A stretch of DNA of 18,347 nt from an uncultured Clostridia bacterium (GCA_947177695.1 CAMWVO010000006.1:1-18347), one strand, 5' to 3'; positions 1-7,480 are shown, counted from the first letter of the stretch. A program made the numbers and translations. The notes: generated by a model not told the origin, from the sequence alone.

Positions 1-54
1 AAACTTTGTTAATATTAGATTAAGGATATATCCCAAATCAAGGAGAGTTTTGTA

Positions 55-297
55 ATGAATGCCAAAAAAGCAGTTGCTAACAGAATACGTGAATTATGCA
101 GGGAACAGAATATTGCCGTCAACTCACTTGCAAACACGGCAGGAGTGCCGCCGTCAACCATATACAGTATGCTCAATGAGAAAAGCCAAAATCCGGGTGT
201 GGTTTCTCTTCAGAAGATATGTGACGGGTTGAACATCACGTTGAGGCAGTTCTTTGACAATGATATTTTTGACAACATTGAGCAAGAAATAAAATAA
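55..297 (+). CDS. Small XRE-family helix-turn-helix regulator
   Basis: An 80-residue protein made almost entirely of a Cro/CI-type helix-turn-helix domain. Residues about 8-66 match the family pattern: an amphipathic first helix (NRIRELCREQNI), then SLANTAGVPPSTIYSML as the helix-turn-helix, then NPGVVSLQKICDGLNI and a typical LRQFFD ending. The start is supported by AAGGAGAG at 40-47, seven bases upstream of the ATG. It probably binds DNA as a dimer and represses transcription. It has its own terminator and is not co-transcribed with the nuclease operon 600 bp downstream, but it is the nearest regulator and could act on that operon's promoter (inference). Only 54 bases of upstream sequence are visible, so its own promoter cannot be judged. 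Confidence 0.9.
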   Translation: MNAKKAVANRIRELCREQNIAVNSLANTAGVPPSTIYSMLNEKSQNPGVVSLQKICDGLNITLRQFFDNDIFDNIEQEIK

Positions 298-308
298 ATA
301 TATCAATC

Positions 309-341
309 GGGTATCTTTGTGGTATGCAGATACCCTTTTTT
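309..341 (+). terminator. Rho-independent terminator after the XRE gene
   Basis: GGGTATCT (309-316) pairs perfectly with AGATACCC (328-335) and is followed by six T residues (336-341). It lies 11 bases after the regulator's stop codon and separates that gene from the downstream operon. Confidence 0.9.
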
Positions 342-349
342 CATACACG

Positions 350-493
350 GCTCTCCTGCGGAGAGCTAACATAGCGGCGCAGACGCCGCATATCGCAGCG
401 GAGCTGCGAATTTACTTACGTCCTTGACGCAAGTAACGCCTTAGTACTTATGACATCATTTCTCCGCAAACTCCGAAATAATATCATAAGTAC
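350..493. repeat. Run of five consecutive hairpins in intergenic DNA
   Basis: Five adjoining inverted repeats are visible. GCTCTCC 350-356 pairs with GGAGAGC 360-366. GCGGCG 374-379 pairs with CGCCGC 384-389. CGCAGC 394-399 pairs with GCTGCG 403-408. TACTT-a-CGTC 413-422 pairs with GACG-c-AAGTA 426-435 around one mismatch. GTACTTATGA 444-453 pairs with TCATAAGTAC 484-493. The first three are GC-rich with 3-4 base loops. None has a T-run, so they are not simple terminators. The stretch could be an untranslated structured RNA, a REP-like intergenic repeat or a recombination substrate. No convincing gene is seen on either strand. Confidence 0.6.
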
Positions 494-803
494 AGGCGCT
501 CTCCGAGGGGCAGCCGTTCCCTCTGCACTCCCTTTTATGGCAAAGCCACACGCTTTGCTACACGTCTGATTACACAACGCAAAGTACGCTGGCAAGCCAT
601 TTACACACATACACACTTCATATAGCTGTTAATTTTATTGGCGATGTCCCAATAAAGGTCTGATTTTGTATTGAAATAAAGCAAATATTAATCGTTTCTT
701 GGGACAGAGCCATTTTATTTTTATTGCACTCCGAAATAATATGTTACGCTACATCACATAAACGATTTACAAATGAAACTTTTGCAAACACTCTCGAAAT
801 ATT
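466..803. repeat. Three related direct repeats upstream of the nuclease operon
   Basis: GCAAACTCCGAAATAATAT (466-484) recurs as GCACTCCGAAATAATAT (726-742), giving a 14-base exact match, CTCCGAAATAATAT. It recurs more loosely as GCAAACACTCTCGAAATATT (784-803). The last copy ends 23 bases before the -35 box of the operon promoter. A separate inverted repeat lies between them, TGTCCCAA (645-652) with TTGGGACA (699-706). These could be regulator binding sites or duplicated fragments. The DNA is AT-rich, so chance similarity contributes. Confidence 0.45.
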
Positions 804-825
804 GTGAATTTTGTTGATTTATGCC

Positions 826-854
826 TTGACCTGATACCAAAAATATGGTATAAT
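826..854 (+). promoter_or_regulatory. Sigma-A-type promoter of the nuclease/ATPase/radical SAM operon
   Basis: TTGACC (826-831) is followed after exactly 17 bases by a perfect TATAAT (849-854). The first gene of the operon begins 51 bases downstream of the -10 box, preceded by a GGTGAG ribosome site at 894-899. This is the only strong promoter seen for the four-gene operon. Confidence 0.85.
834..851. promoter_or_regulatory. Inverted repeat inside the operon promoter, candidate operator
   Basis: ATACCA (834-839) and TGGTAT (846-851) form a perfect inverted repeat around a six-base centre. It occupies the promoter spacer and the first half of the -10 box, so a dimeric repressor bound here would block RNA polymerase. 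The XRE protein encoded at 55-297 is a reasonable candidate (inference). Confidence 0.5.
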
Positions 855-905
855 AATACAATATTATAGATAATATATTCTCGTTTACAGGTAGGTGAGA
901 GAGTT

Positions 906-2084
906 ATGAAAAAAATCTCTGTCCTTGATGATATAGCTTCTGAAACAAATGGTAAAAGCTATAAAACATATAAGTATTGCTTTGACGGTGTAAATTTTCC
1001 TCGTATGGATTATGACGACCACAAGCAGCAATTTACTTGGAAATCTCATGGAGAAACGGAATATCACGACTCTCCTGTTCCATTAAAGGAATATGCTGAT
1101 ACCATTCTTATATCACAATCTCCTCTTTTTAGGTACTTCTTGGACGGATCACGAAAAACATACAAAGTTGACGATATGGCTTATACGAACAAAGTATACC
1201 CTATCATTGCAGGACAAGTCGGTGTTGGGTGTTGCGAACGTGTTGACGGACATATGTTACCGTTACGCAGTAGAGATGGGATTATGTTTTGGCGTGATTT
1301 AGTTATTACGTTACCCAAAATTGCCAAAAGCGGCGATTGGGATGATGACAAATATGCTTTTGAACACCTACGAAAGAAAATTAATACAAATTCTGAACTG
1401 ATTAGTAGACATCTTGAATTTGCAAGAATTATGCCATATTCCACAAGAGTTGAGCTTGGTGATAAGATTGAGAACAAAGGCATTGCTGTTATTCAGGATT
1501 ATATGGTTGAACGTGAAAAGGCTATGGTAGCTGAATTAGTAAGATGTGGTTTCTTGCTACCATCAAGTTATTTGCTGAAAGATGGCAGTTTGGAGTATCA
1601 AGTACACAAAATTGGGAGTAAGCAGGAACTGAAACGGTTTAGAAATAATTATCAATTTGTTGTTGGAGTTTCAAAATCATTCAATCCTGAGTATTGCGTT
1701 GATAAGAACGGAAGAAATAACTCCGATATGATAGCTAATCTTGAATTATTCAGTCGTACACCTGTTAGCAAGTATCATTCGGATAGAATCGGAGATATGT
1801 ATTTTGCTGTATGGTTTGTCCGAATCAGAGAAAGAAAAGTCACAGATAATCCGTTTGACGGTATTCTGAAAATTGAAAAAATTCTTATAAATGACGACCA
1901 AATTGACAATGGATTAGATTCCGAGGAGGTTGATCTCATAACAGCTAATATTATCAACGAGCGGAATCCGGTTTGTTACGGCGCAGATAGAAGATGGGCA
2001 AATCATCTTTATCCTGTTTATGTCACCGAGAGTTATTTGAAAAGTAAGTATCTTGGTGAAAGTATGTTTTTAAACTTATTCTAA
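906..2084 (+). CDS. NurA-like nuclease, partner of HerA-type ATPase
   Basis: A 392-residue protein that I read as a divergent NurA-domain nuclease (RNase H-like fold). Residues 74-83 give FRYFLDGSRK with Asp80, the NurA N-terminal 'DGS' motif. A helix with Glu202/Glu204 is followed by LLKDGSLEYQ with Asp226, like the second NurA acidic motif. VGVSKS with Lys257 fits the conserved lysine strand. The C-terminal HLYPVYVTESYLKSKYL (367-383) resembles the NurA 'YP..' motif but lacks the usual Ala-His, so the last metal-site residue is uncertain. NurA enzymes resect or cleave DNA when bound to the HerA hexamer, and the next gene encodes a HerA-like ATPase, which supports the call. It is the first gene of a four-gene operon. 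The name rests on motifs and context; overall similarity looks low. Confidence 0.75.
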   Translation: MKKISVLDDIASETNGKSYKTYKYCFDGVNFPRMDYDDHKQQFTWKSHGETEYHDSPVPLKEYADTILISQSPLFRYFLDGSRKTYKVDDMAYTNKVYPIIAGQVGVGCCERVDGHMLPLRSRDGIMFWRDLVITLPKIAKSGDWDDDKYAFEHLRKKINTNSELISRHLEFARIMPYSTRVELGDKIENKGIAVIQDYMVEREKAMVAELVRCGFLLPSSYLLKDGSLEYQVHKIGSKQELKRFRNNYQFVVGVSKSFNPEYCVDKNGRNNSDMIANLELFSRTPVSKYHSDRIGDMYFAVWFVRIRERKVTDNPFDGILKIEKILINDDQIDNGLDSEEVDLITANIINERNPVCYGADRRWANHLYPVYVTESYLKSKYLGESMFLNLF

Positions 2085-2091
2085 AATGAAC

Positions 2092-2098
2092 AAAGGAG
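2092..2098 (+). promoter_or_regulatory. Ribosome site that sets the HerA start at GTG 2107
   Basis: AAAGGAG at 2092-2098 lies eight bases before an in-frame GTG at 2107. An ATG at 2086 is also in frame, but the sequence before it has no Shine-Dalgarno match and it falls upstream of this site, so GTG is the better start. Confidence 0.7.
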
Positions 2099-2106
2099 TT
2101 TTAATT

Positions 2107-3789
2107 GTGGGTAAAGTTATAGGAAAAATCCTTGCTACAGAAAAGAATCCCTCAACAATGGAGGAATTCTATTTCTGGACAAAGCCTGAATTGATATTAA
2201 ACCCGTTCGATGTTGTTAAAGTCGAACACATCAATAATAGCGTTACATATGGAGTAATTGAAGAAATCTCGCATATTACCGATACTGCCAACTTTCTTTC
2301 GGAGTATATCTCTAATGATTTTGGAGATGTCGATACTACTCCTTTAACTTATCGTATCGGAATGAATTACGTCAAGGCTCGCATTGTTGGTAATAGTAAG
2401 AATGTTTATATCCCAGTACTTAATGGAAAATCCGTATGTTTGTCAGAAAAGGACGAGGTATCTGACGCATTGGGTCTTTCGAATATCAAAAATCCTGTTC
2501 CTTGCGGTTATTTGGAGATGTATCAGGGTGCTGATGAGAGTGATAGAATTAAGTTGCCCGTACATATGGATTCTCGCTTCTTGATTGGACCCGAGGGTGC
2601 GCATTTGAATATCTCGGGAATTTCGGGATTGGCAGCAAAGACCTCTTATGCTATGTTTTTGCTCAAAGCTATTCAGGATAAGTGTTTATCGGCTGTGGAT
2701 GAAGAGACAGATGATGATGTAGCTTTTGTGATTTTCAACGTCAAAGGCAATGATTTGCTTGCTATTGACGAGCCTAATCCGTTTGAGAATGAAGAAGAAC
2801 GGCAGAAAACTTACGCATTATATGAAGCGATGGGTATGTCTACATCTCCATTCAAGAACGTTCATTATTACTACCCTTACTCTAAAAAAGGAGCATGGAA
2901 TACATATTTAGACCCAGCTACTGTTGAAAGCAACATTAAGCGTGGTGTAGCTCATATGTATAAGTACGAGTACAAGTTTGATAAGGAAAACCTCGATCTA
3001 ATGTTTGCAAGTCTTGATGACCCTACGCAGACAATGGACGCTATCTTAAATTATATCATTTCCGAGCGTGGTGAATTTGGTAATCTTGGCGATTGGAGTG
3101 AATTTCTTGATGAGGTTCATAGCTGCGGTGAAGCCGGTAAGAAAGAAAAGGAAAAAGAGATTACAGTACAGAGTTGGCGAAAGTTTGAAAGGATTGTCAA
3201 GAAATCCATATATCGAAACCCTATTTTTGACAGTATTCGCAATACTTCGGAAGAAACTCGCATAAGTAACACATTAAAGCATATCAAGAAGAATGAAGTA
3301 CACGTTATTGACATTGCGAAGCTGAATGATGATATGCAGAGTTTTGTTTTTGGTGACGCAGTAAGAGCAATATATGATTTGCAGCTTGGTCAATACGAGG
3401 ACGGGGATTATACACCGCCGTCCAAAATCGTTATTTTTATTGATGAATTGAATAAGTATGCTTCGACAGATACACCAAAAAGTTCTCCGATTCTTCGTCA
3501 GGTACTTGATATTGCTGAACGAGGACGTTCACTCGGTGTTATTCTGTTTGCAGCGGAGCAATTCAAGAGTGCTATTCATACTCGTGTAACAGGTAACTGT
3601 TCTACATTTGCATACGGACGCACCAATGCTATTGAAATCGCAAAGAGCGATTATAGATTTATTCCATCTGTTTACAAGAGTATGATGGCAAGATTGGAAC
3701 AGGGAGAGTATATCATACAGAATCCAGTATTCAGTTCACTACTAAACATCAGGTTTCCGAAACCGATATATAAACAGTTTAAGCAATAA
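2107..3789 (+). CDS. HerA-like FtsK/HerA-family ATPase with atypical Walker A
   Basis: About 560 residues from GTG 2107 (567 if ATG 2086 is used). Numbering here is from the GTG. The N-terminus (about 1-95) looks like the HAS-barrel of HerA: GKVIGKILAT, then a strand pair ending TYGVIEEISHITD. The P-loop region is NISGISGLAAKTSYA (Gly171, Lys178, Thr179). Against the usual HerA G-x-T-G-S-G-K-S it has one extra residue and alanines in place of the last glycine. Walker B is KIVIFIDELNKYA with Asp446-Glu447. RGRSLGVILFAAEQF, FAYGRTN and LEQGEYIIQNP follow the HerA sensor, arginine-finger and C-terminal patterns. A long insert (about 220-370) separates the Walker motifs. It should form a ring that pumps DNA and feeds the NurA-like nuclease encoded 22 bases upstream. 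Whether the altered P-loop hydrolyses ATP is open. Confidence 0.88.
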   Translation: MGKVIGKILATEKNPSTMEEFYFWTKPELILNPFDVVKVEHINNSVTYGVIEEISHITDTANFLSEYISNDFGDVDTTPLTYRIGMNYVKARIVGNSKNVYIPVLNGKSVCLSEKDEVSDALGLSNIKNPVPCGYLEMYQGADESDRIKLPVHMDSRFLIGPEGAHLNISGISGLAAKTSYAMFLLKAIQDKCLSAVDEETDDDVAFVIFNVKGNDLLAIDEPNPFENEEERQKTYALYEAMGMSTSPFKNVHYYYPYSKKGAWNTYLDPATVESNIKRGVAHMYKYEYKFDKENLDLMFASLDDPTQTMDAILNYIISERGEFGNLGDWSEFLDEVHSCGEAGKKEKEKEITVQSWRKFERIVKKSIYRNPIFDSIRNTSEETRISNTLKHIKKNEVHVIDIAKLNDDMQSFVFGDAVRAIYDLQLGQYEDGDYTPPSKIVIFIDELNKYASTDTPKSSPILRQVLDIAERGRSLGVILFAAEQFKSAIHTRVTGNCSTFAYGRTNAIEIAKSDYRFIPSVYKSMMARLEQGEYIIQNPVFSSLLNIRFPKPIYKQFKQ

Positions 3790-3806
3790 GAAAGTGAGGA
3801 ATTAGA

Positions 3807-5393
3807 ATGGCATTTATCGGTAAGAATGTTATAGAAAACCTTACTACAGCTATGTATGAAAATCTACTGATTGTCTATCGTGAGTATGTTCAGAACTCCG
3901 CAGATTCGATTGATAAAGCGGTTAGTCAAGGAGTGATTGACAGAAATAGCGCTGAAATCTACATTGATATAGATACAAGTAAAAGATATATATCTATTGA
4001 GGATAACGGTGTTGGTATTAGTGCGGACATTTTTAAGAAAATAATGAGCAGTATTGCAGATTCACCTAAAGATTCTGCTGAAAACAAGGGATTCAGAGGT
4101 ATTGGACGATTAGGTGGAATCTCGACTTGTCGCGAATTGCGATTTTCTTGTTCATCAGTAGGTGAAGATGTGCAATCTATCGTTATTTGGGATGCTCAAA
4201 AGGTAAGAGAAATACTTGTCGACCATACACAAAACCCGGAAGCGTCTGTTTTGGTAGATAGTGTGACGACATATGATACACAGCCTTGTGAAAAGGATTT
4301 GCATTTTTTTAAAGTTGAAATGATTGATGTGGAACAGAGTGCTTCTGAATTACTTGACGAATCGGCAATCAAACGTTATCTTCGTAGTGTTGCACCATTA
4401 CCTTATGCAAACAGTTTTATCTTTTTCAAAAAAATTCACGATTTTGCAAAGGAGAATAGTTTTGTTATTGACGAGTATAATGTTTTCGTAAATGGAGACA
4501 GATTGTTCAAAGAGTACAGAACAAGGTTGTATGAGGAAAAAAACAGTCAAAAAATGGCCTATGATGAGATTATAGATGTAAAATTTGAAATATTCAATTC
4601 TGCAAATGGTGAGGTACTGGGTTGGATGTGGTATGGAATCAGCCGATTTGAAAAACAAATTCCTGTCATCAACGAAATGCGTGGTATTCGCTTAAGAAAA
4701 GGAAATATTCAGATAGGCAATGAACAGACATTTTTAGATCATGATTTTTATAAAGAACCGAGAGGTTATTTATACTTAATCGGTGAGGTTTTTGCTGTTC
4801 ATAGTGATCTCCGTCCTAATGCGAGGAGAGATTACTTTAATCTGAATGATTGTTGTCGAGAGTTTGAGCATAGTTTACGAGATTTGTTTTATAATCGTTT
4901 CTATTCTATCTATCACCTTGCAAATCAGTATAAGAAAGCATATCAAAAGAAGCAGGAGCTTGCCAAAGCCAAACAGGAGTATCACGAAAAAAAAGAAAGC
5001 GGATTTGATTCGCCTGAATATCAAGAATCTCTCGAAGCTAAAATCGAAGAACTTACTGTAGCTGCTGCTAAAGCGGAAAAGACTATTGAAACAAGGGAAG
5101 CCAAAGAAGCGTCAGACGATGTACTGTCAAAGGTTTATGGAGCTATTCAAAAGACTTATGATGTTCCCGAGCCAGTGCAGCCAACAGAGAAGAAGCCGTG
5201 TACAGACGAAGGTTCTGACAGTGGAAAGAATTCATATAAAAACAAGGTGAAATACAAATCTCAGAATCTGACACAGTACAGCAAAAAAGAACAGAAACTT
5301 ATCGGAAGGATTTATGGCATTATCAGGGCTATTTTACCCCACGATATGGCTGATGTTGTTGTAAATAAAATACAGGAAGAGTTAAGCAAATGA
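3807..5393 (+). CDS. GHKL ATPase of Hsp90/MORC type with C-terminal coiled coil
   Basis: A 528-residue protein with a complete Bergerat (GHKL) ATP-binding fold at its N-terminus. The N-box is YREYVQNSADSID (Glu26, Asn30, Asp33), motif G1 is EDNGVGI (Asp66-Gly70) and the lid motif is GFRGIGRLGG (95-104). A middle domain follows, with RGIRLRKGNIQIGN and the signature SDLRPNARRDYF, as in Hsp90-like and MORC-like proteins of bacterial conflict systems. Residues about 370-437 are rich in Lys, Glu and Ala with heptad character (coiled coil), then a polar linker and a conserved-looking helical tail. Such ATPases dimerise through the N-terminal lid on ATP binding and clamp clients or DNA. It starts 17 bases after the HerA gene with GTGAGGA at 3794-3800, so the two are co-transcribed. 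Its client is unknown; it could remodel the HerA-NurA complex or act as a sensor (inference). Confidence 0.85.
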   Translation: MAFIGKNVIENLTTAMYENLLIVYREYVQNSADSIDKAVSQGVIDRNSAEIYIDIDTSKRYISIEDNGVGISADIFKKIMSSIADSPKDSAENKGFRGIGRLGGISTCRELRFSCSSVGEDVQSIVIWDAQKVREILVDHTQNPEASVLVDSVTTYDTQPCEKDLHFFKVEMIDVEQSASELLDESAIKRYLRSVAPLPYANSFIFFKKIHDFAKENSFVIDEYNVFVNGDRLFKEYRTRLYEEKNSQKMAYDEIIDVKFEIFNSANGEVLGWMWYGISRFEKQIPVINEMRGIRLRKGNIQIGNEQTFLDHDFYKEPRGYLYLIGEVFAVHSDLRPNARRDYFNLNDCCREFEHSLRDLFYNRFYSIYHLANQYKKAYQKKQELAKAKQEYHEKKESGFDSPEYQESLEAKIEELTVAAAKAEKTIETREAKEASDDVLSKVYGAIQKTYDVPEPVQPTEKKPCTDEGSDSGKNSYKNKVKYKSQNLTQYSKKEQKLIGRIYGIIRAILPHDMADVVVNKIQEELSK

Positions 5394-7258
5394 ACCGTGA
5401 AATACTGTTAATTGAGCCTAATTATAAGAACAAATATCCTCCAATGGGGCTTATGAAAATTTCAACTTATTATAAGAACCTGGGGGATAATGTTACGTTC
5501 TTTAAGGGCGATTTGCGAGATTTAGTTTTAAGAGATACTTTTGATATGTTGAAAGAACAGCTCTATGCTAATGATGATAGCATTTTCTGGGATCTGTATC
5601 AACCTCAAATTTGTCTATACCTAAAAAAAGGAATAGAATCAGCACTTGATGATGTCCCCTTGTATGACACTAATCCTCTCATACAGGAGTTATTCCATTA
5701 CTATCGCAAATTCTTTTACCGTAAAAATTATTTTAAGCCTGAATATCGTAAGTACGACCGTGTAGGAATCACTACGCTTTTTACATTTTATTGGGATATT
5801 ACTATAGACACCATCAATTTTGCAAAGCAATTATGCAAAGATCCAAACGGTGTTATGGTGGGCGGTGTAATGGCTTCTATACTGCCGAACCAGATTGAAA
5901 AAGCCACGGGTATTAAACCACACGAAGGGACATTACATACTCCGGGAGAACTCGATAGTGACAATGATATGATTATTGATATATTGCCTTTAGACTACTC
6001 TATTCTTGAAGAAATAGATTATGAGTATCCGGCTAACAATGCTTATTTTGCTTATATGACGAGGGGCTGTGTCAATAAATGCAAATTTTGCGCCGTTCCA
6101 GAGCTTGAACCGGTTTATATTGAGTATTTGCCTGTATCGGAGCAGGTGCACACCGCAGAGCAAAAATATGGTGCTAAGCGGGATTTGTTATTGCTTGACA
6201 ATAATGTTTTAGCTTCTTGCAGATTTAATGATATTATTGAGGATATAAAAAAAGCAGGGTTTTCAAAAAATGATACTTATATTCCTCCAAACTTGTACGA
6301 GATTGCAATATCGAATTTAAAATCTGGTCAAAACGATCGAGGATATATAAGGTCTTGTGTTAAACAGTTTAGGCTGTTGCTTGAAAAAAGCAAAGGCGAA
6401 CGCGCTCAGGAAATATATGAACTGTTGCAAGAACACTATCTACTCGAATATCATACAGCCCAAAAAGATGTATTATTAGACACATATGAAATTTTTAAAC
6501 CATATTTTGAGCAAATTTATCCTGATAAGCCCAAAAAGCGATATGTTGATTTTAATCAAGGCATTGATTCAAGACTTATTACTGAAGATAATATGACAAA
6601 GCTTGCGGAAATTCCTGTCAGACCTGTACGAATTGCATTTGACCATTGGAAGTTCCATAAGATATATGAAAATGCTGTAAGAACAGCAGTTGACGCAGGG
6701 CATAAAAATCTTTCAAATTATATTTTATACAATTTTAAAGATAAACCCATTGAATTATATTGGCGTTTAAAACTGAATGTTGAGTTGTGTGAAGAATTAG
6801 GAGCAAGTATCTACTCATTTCCAATGAAATATCACCCAATTAAAGACTCAAAGTATTTCAGAAACCGTGATTATATCGGTAAGCATTGGAATCGGAAGTT
6901 TATTAGAACAATCCAAGCTATTCTGAACTCAACAAAGGGTAAAGTTGGTAAAGGTTATGAGTTTTTCTGCAAAGCATTTGGGTCAACTGATGATGAATTT
7001 ATTAAACTACTGTATATGCCAGAAGCTATGATAATCTACAGATTATATTTTGAGAAAATCGGAGTTACAGACAAATGGTGGAGTGAATATTCACAGCTAA
7101 CTGATGAAGAAAAAGCTATAATCAATCCAATTATTGAATCAAACGATTTTAGTGATATTGAAAGTAAAACTGATAATTCTCATATTCTTAATGTGTTGCG
7201 GTATTATCAAATAACCCGCGACGAAGCAGAAAGAAAAATAAAAAATAAAACTGTATAA
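5390..7258 (+). CDS. Large radical SAM protein with B12-binding-like N-terminus
   Basis: A 622-residue radical SAM enzyme. The N-terminus (EILLIEPNYKNKYPPMGLMKIS) is typical of cobalamin-type radical SAM proteins, though no clear DxHxxG cobalamin motif is visible, so B12 use is doubtful. The cluster-binding motif is C-VNK-C-KF-C at Cys227, Cys231 and Cys234. LLLLDNNVLAS (Asp270) and VDFNQGIDSR (386-395) are further barrel motifs of this subgroup. About 90 mostly helical residues (293-382) are inserted between them, and about 140 residues of unknown type follow the barrel. Its ATG overlaps the preceding stop as ATGA, with AGGAAGAG eight bases upstream, implying translational coupling. It would generate a 5'-deoxyadenosyl radical, but the substrate is unknown. 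It lacks the size and motifs of a prokaryotic viperin. As last gene of the operon it may modify a protein partner, nucleic acid or nucleotide. Confidence 0.85.
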   Translation: MNREILLIEPNYKNKYPPMGLMKISTYYKNLGDNVTFFKGDLRDLVLRDTFDMLKEQLYANDDSIFWDLYQPQICLYLKKGIESALDDVPLYDTNPLIQELFHYYRKFFYRKNYFKPEYRKYDRVGITTLFTFYWDITIDTINFAKQLCKDPNGVMVGGVMASILPNQIEKATGIKPHEGTLHTPGELDSDNDMIIDILPLDYSILEEIDYEYPANNAYFAYMTRGCVNKCKFCAVPELEPVYIEYLPVSEQVHTAEQKYGAKRDLLLLDNNVLASCRFNDIIEDIKKAGFSKNDTYIPPNLYEIAISNLKSGQNDRGYIRSCVKQFRLLLEKSKGERAQEIYELLQEHYLLEYHTAQKDVLLDTYEIFKPYFEQIYPDKPKKRYVDFNQGIDSRLITEDNMTKLAEIPVRPVRIAFDHWKFHKIYENAVRTAVDAGHKNLSNYILYNFKDKPIELYWRLKLNVELCEELGASIYSFPMKYHPIKDSKYFRNRDYIGKHWNRKFIRTIQAILNSTKGKVGKGYEFFCKAFGSTDDEFIKLLYMPEAMIIYRLYFEKIGVTDKWWSEYSQLTDEEKAIINPIIESNDFSDIESKTDNSHILNVLRYYQITRDEAERKIKNKTV

Positions 7259-7288
7259 ACTGCTGACGAAGTCAGTATATACAGTTTT
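7247..7288 (+). terminator. Terminator of the four-gene operon, overlapping the last stop codon
   Basis: AAAACTGTATA (7247-7257) pairs with TATACAGTTTT (7278-7288). An inner stem CTGAC (7263-7267)/GTCAG (7271-7275) closes on a GAA loop. The 3' arm ends in TTTTATTGTT. The 5' arm includes the final codons of the radical SAM gene. Confidence 0.8.
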
Positions 7289-7315
7289 ATTGTTCATTAC
7301 AGGAGTACATCATAA

Positions 7316-7336
7316 TTGTCCGTTACTTGTCCGTTA
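7316..7336. repeat. Tandem decamer TTGTCCGTTA, 11-bp spacing
   Basis: TTGTCCGTTA occurs at 7316-7325 and again at 7327-7336, so the copies fall on the same face of the helix. They lie about 120 bp left of the tRNA fragment and could be integrase or excisionase arm sites. Confidence 0.5.
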
Positions 7337-7453
7337 ATTTTGCGAAAAGTTACTGAAAAATGCTAAAAACTAATTGTTGTAACTTGCCAGCAAACGGCTA
7401 TATTACGAGATTTGCGGCATACGGCAGAAAGTAAGAGAAGTTGGGAAAGACAA

Positions 7454-7476
7454 TTCAAGTCCTTCTGCCCCTGCCA
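7454..7476 (+). other. 3' tRNA fragment, putative att site (tRNA-Trp-like)
   Basis: The sequence reads as the 3' end of a tRNA: T-loop TTCAAGT (7454-7460), T-stem 3' strand CCTTC (7461-7465), acceptor 3' strand TGCCCCT (7466-7472), discriminator G7473 and CCA (7474-7476). The matching 5' parts are missing upstream: no AGGGGCA acceptor arm, no GAAGG and no anticodon arm. The acceptor end TGCCCCTG-CCA is what I remember of Firmicutes tRNA-Trp (5' AGGGGCA), so tRNA-Trp is the likely source. Genomic islands often integrate into the 3' end of tRNA genes and leave such a fragment at the far end. Its orientation implies that an element lies to its left and the intact tRNA farther left, outside the window. 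Confidence 0.7.
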
Positions 7477-7480
7477 AATA

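Noticed and set aside
416..616. Minus-strand 66-codon frame over the hairpin region
   Set aside because: It has no ribosome site, covers inverted repeats and has an unlikely residue composition. I treat it as a by-product of the repeats.
5390..7258. Prokaryotic viperin
   Set aside because: The protein is nearly twice the usual length, has a B12-type N-terminus and lacks a nucleotide kinase neighbour.
7400..7476. Complete tRNA gene
   Set aside because: Only the T-loop to CCA part is present. No 5' acceptor arm, D-arm or anticodon arm can be folded upstream.
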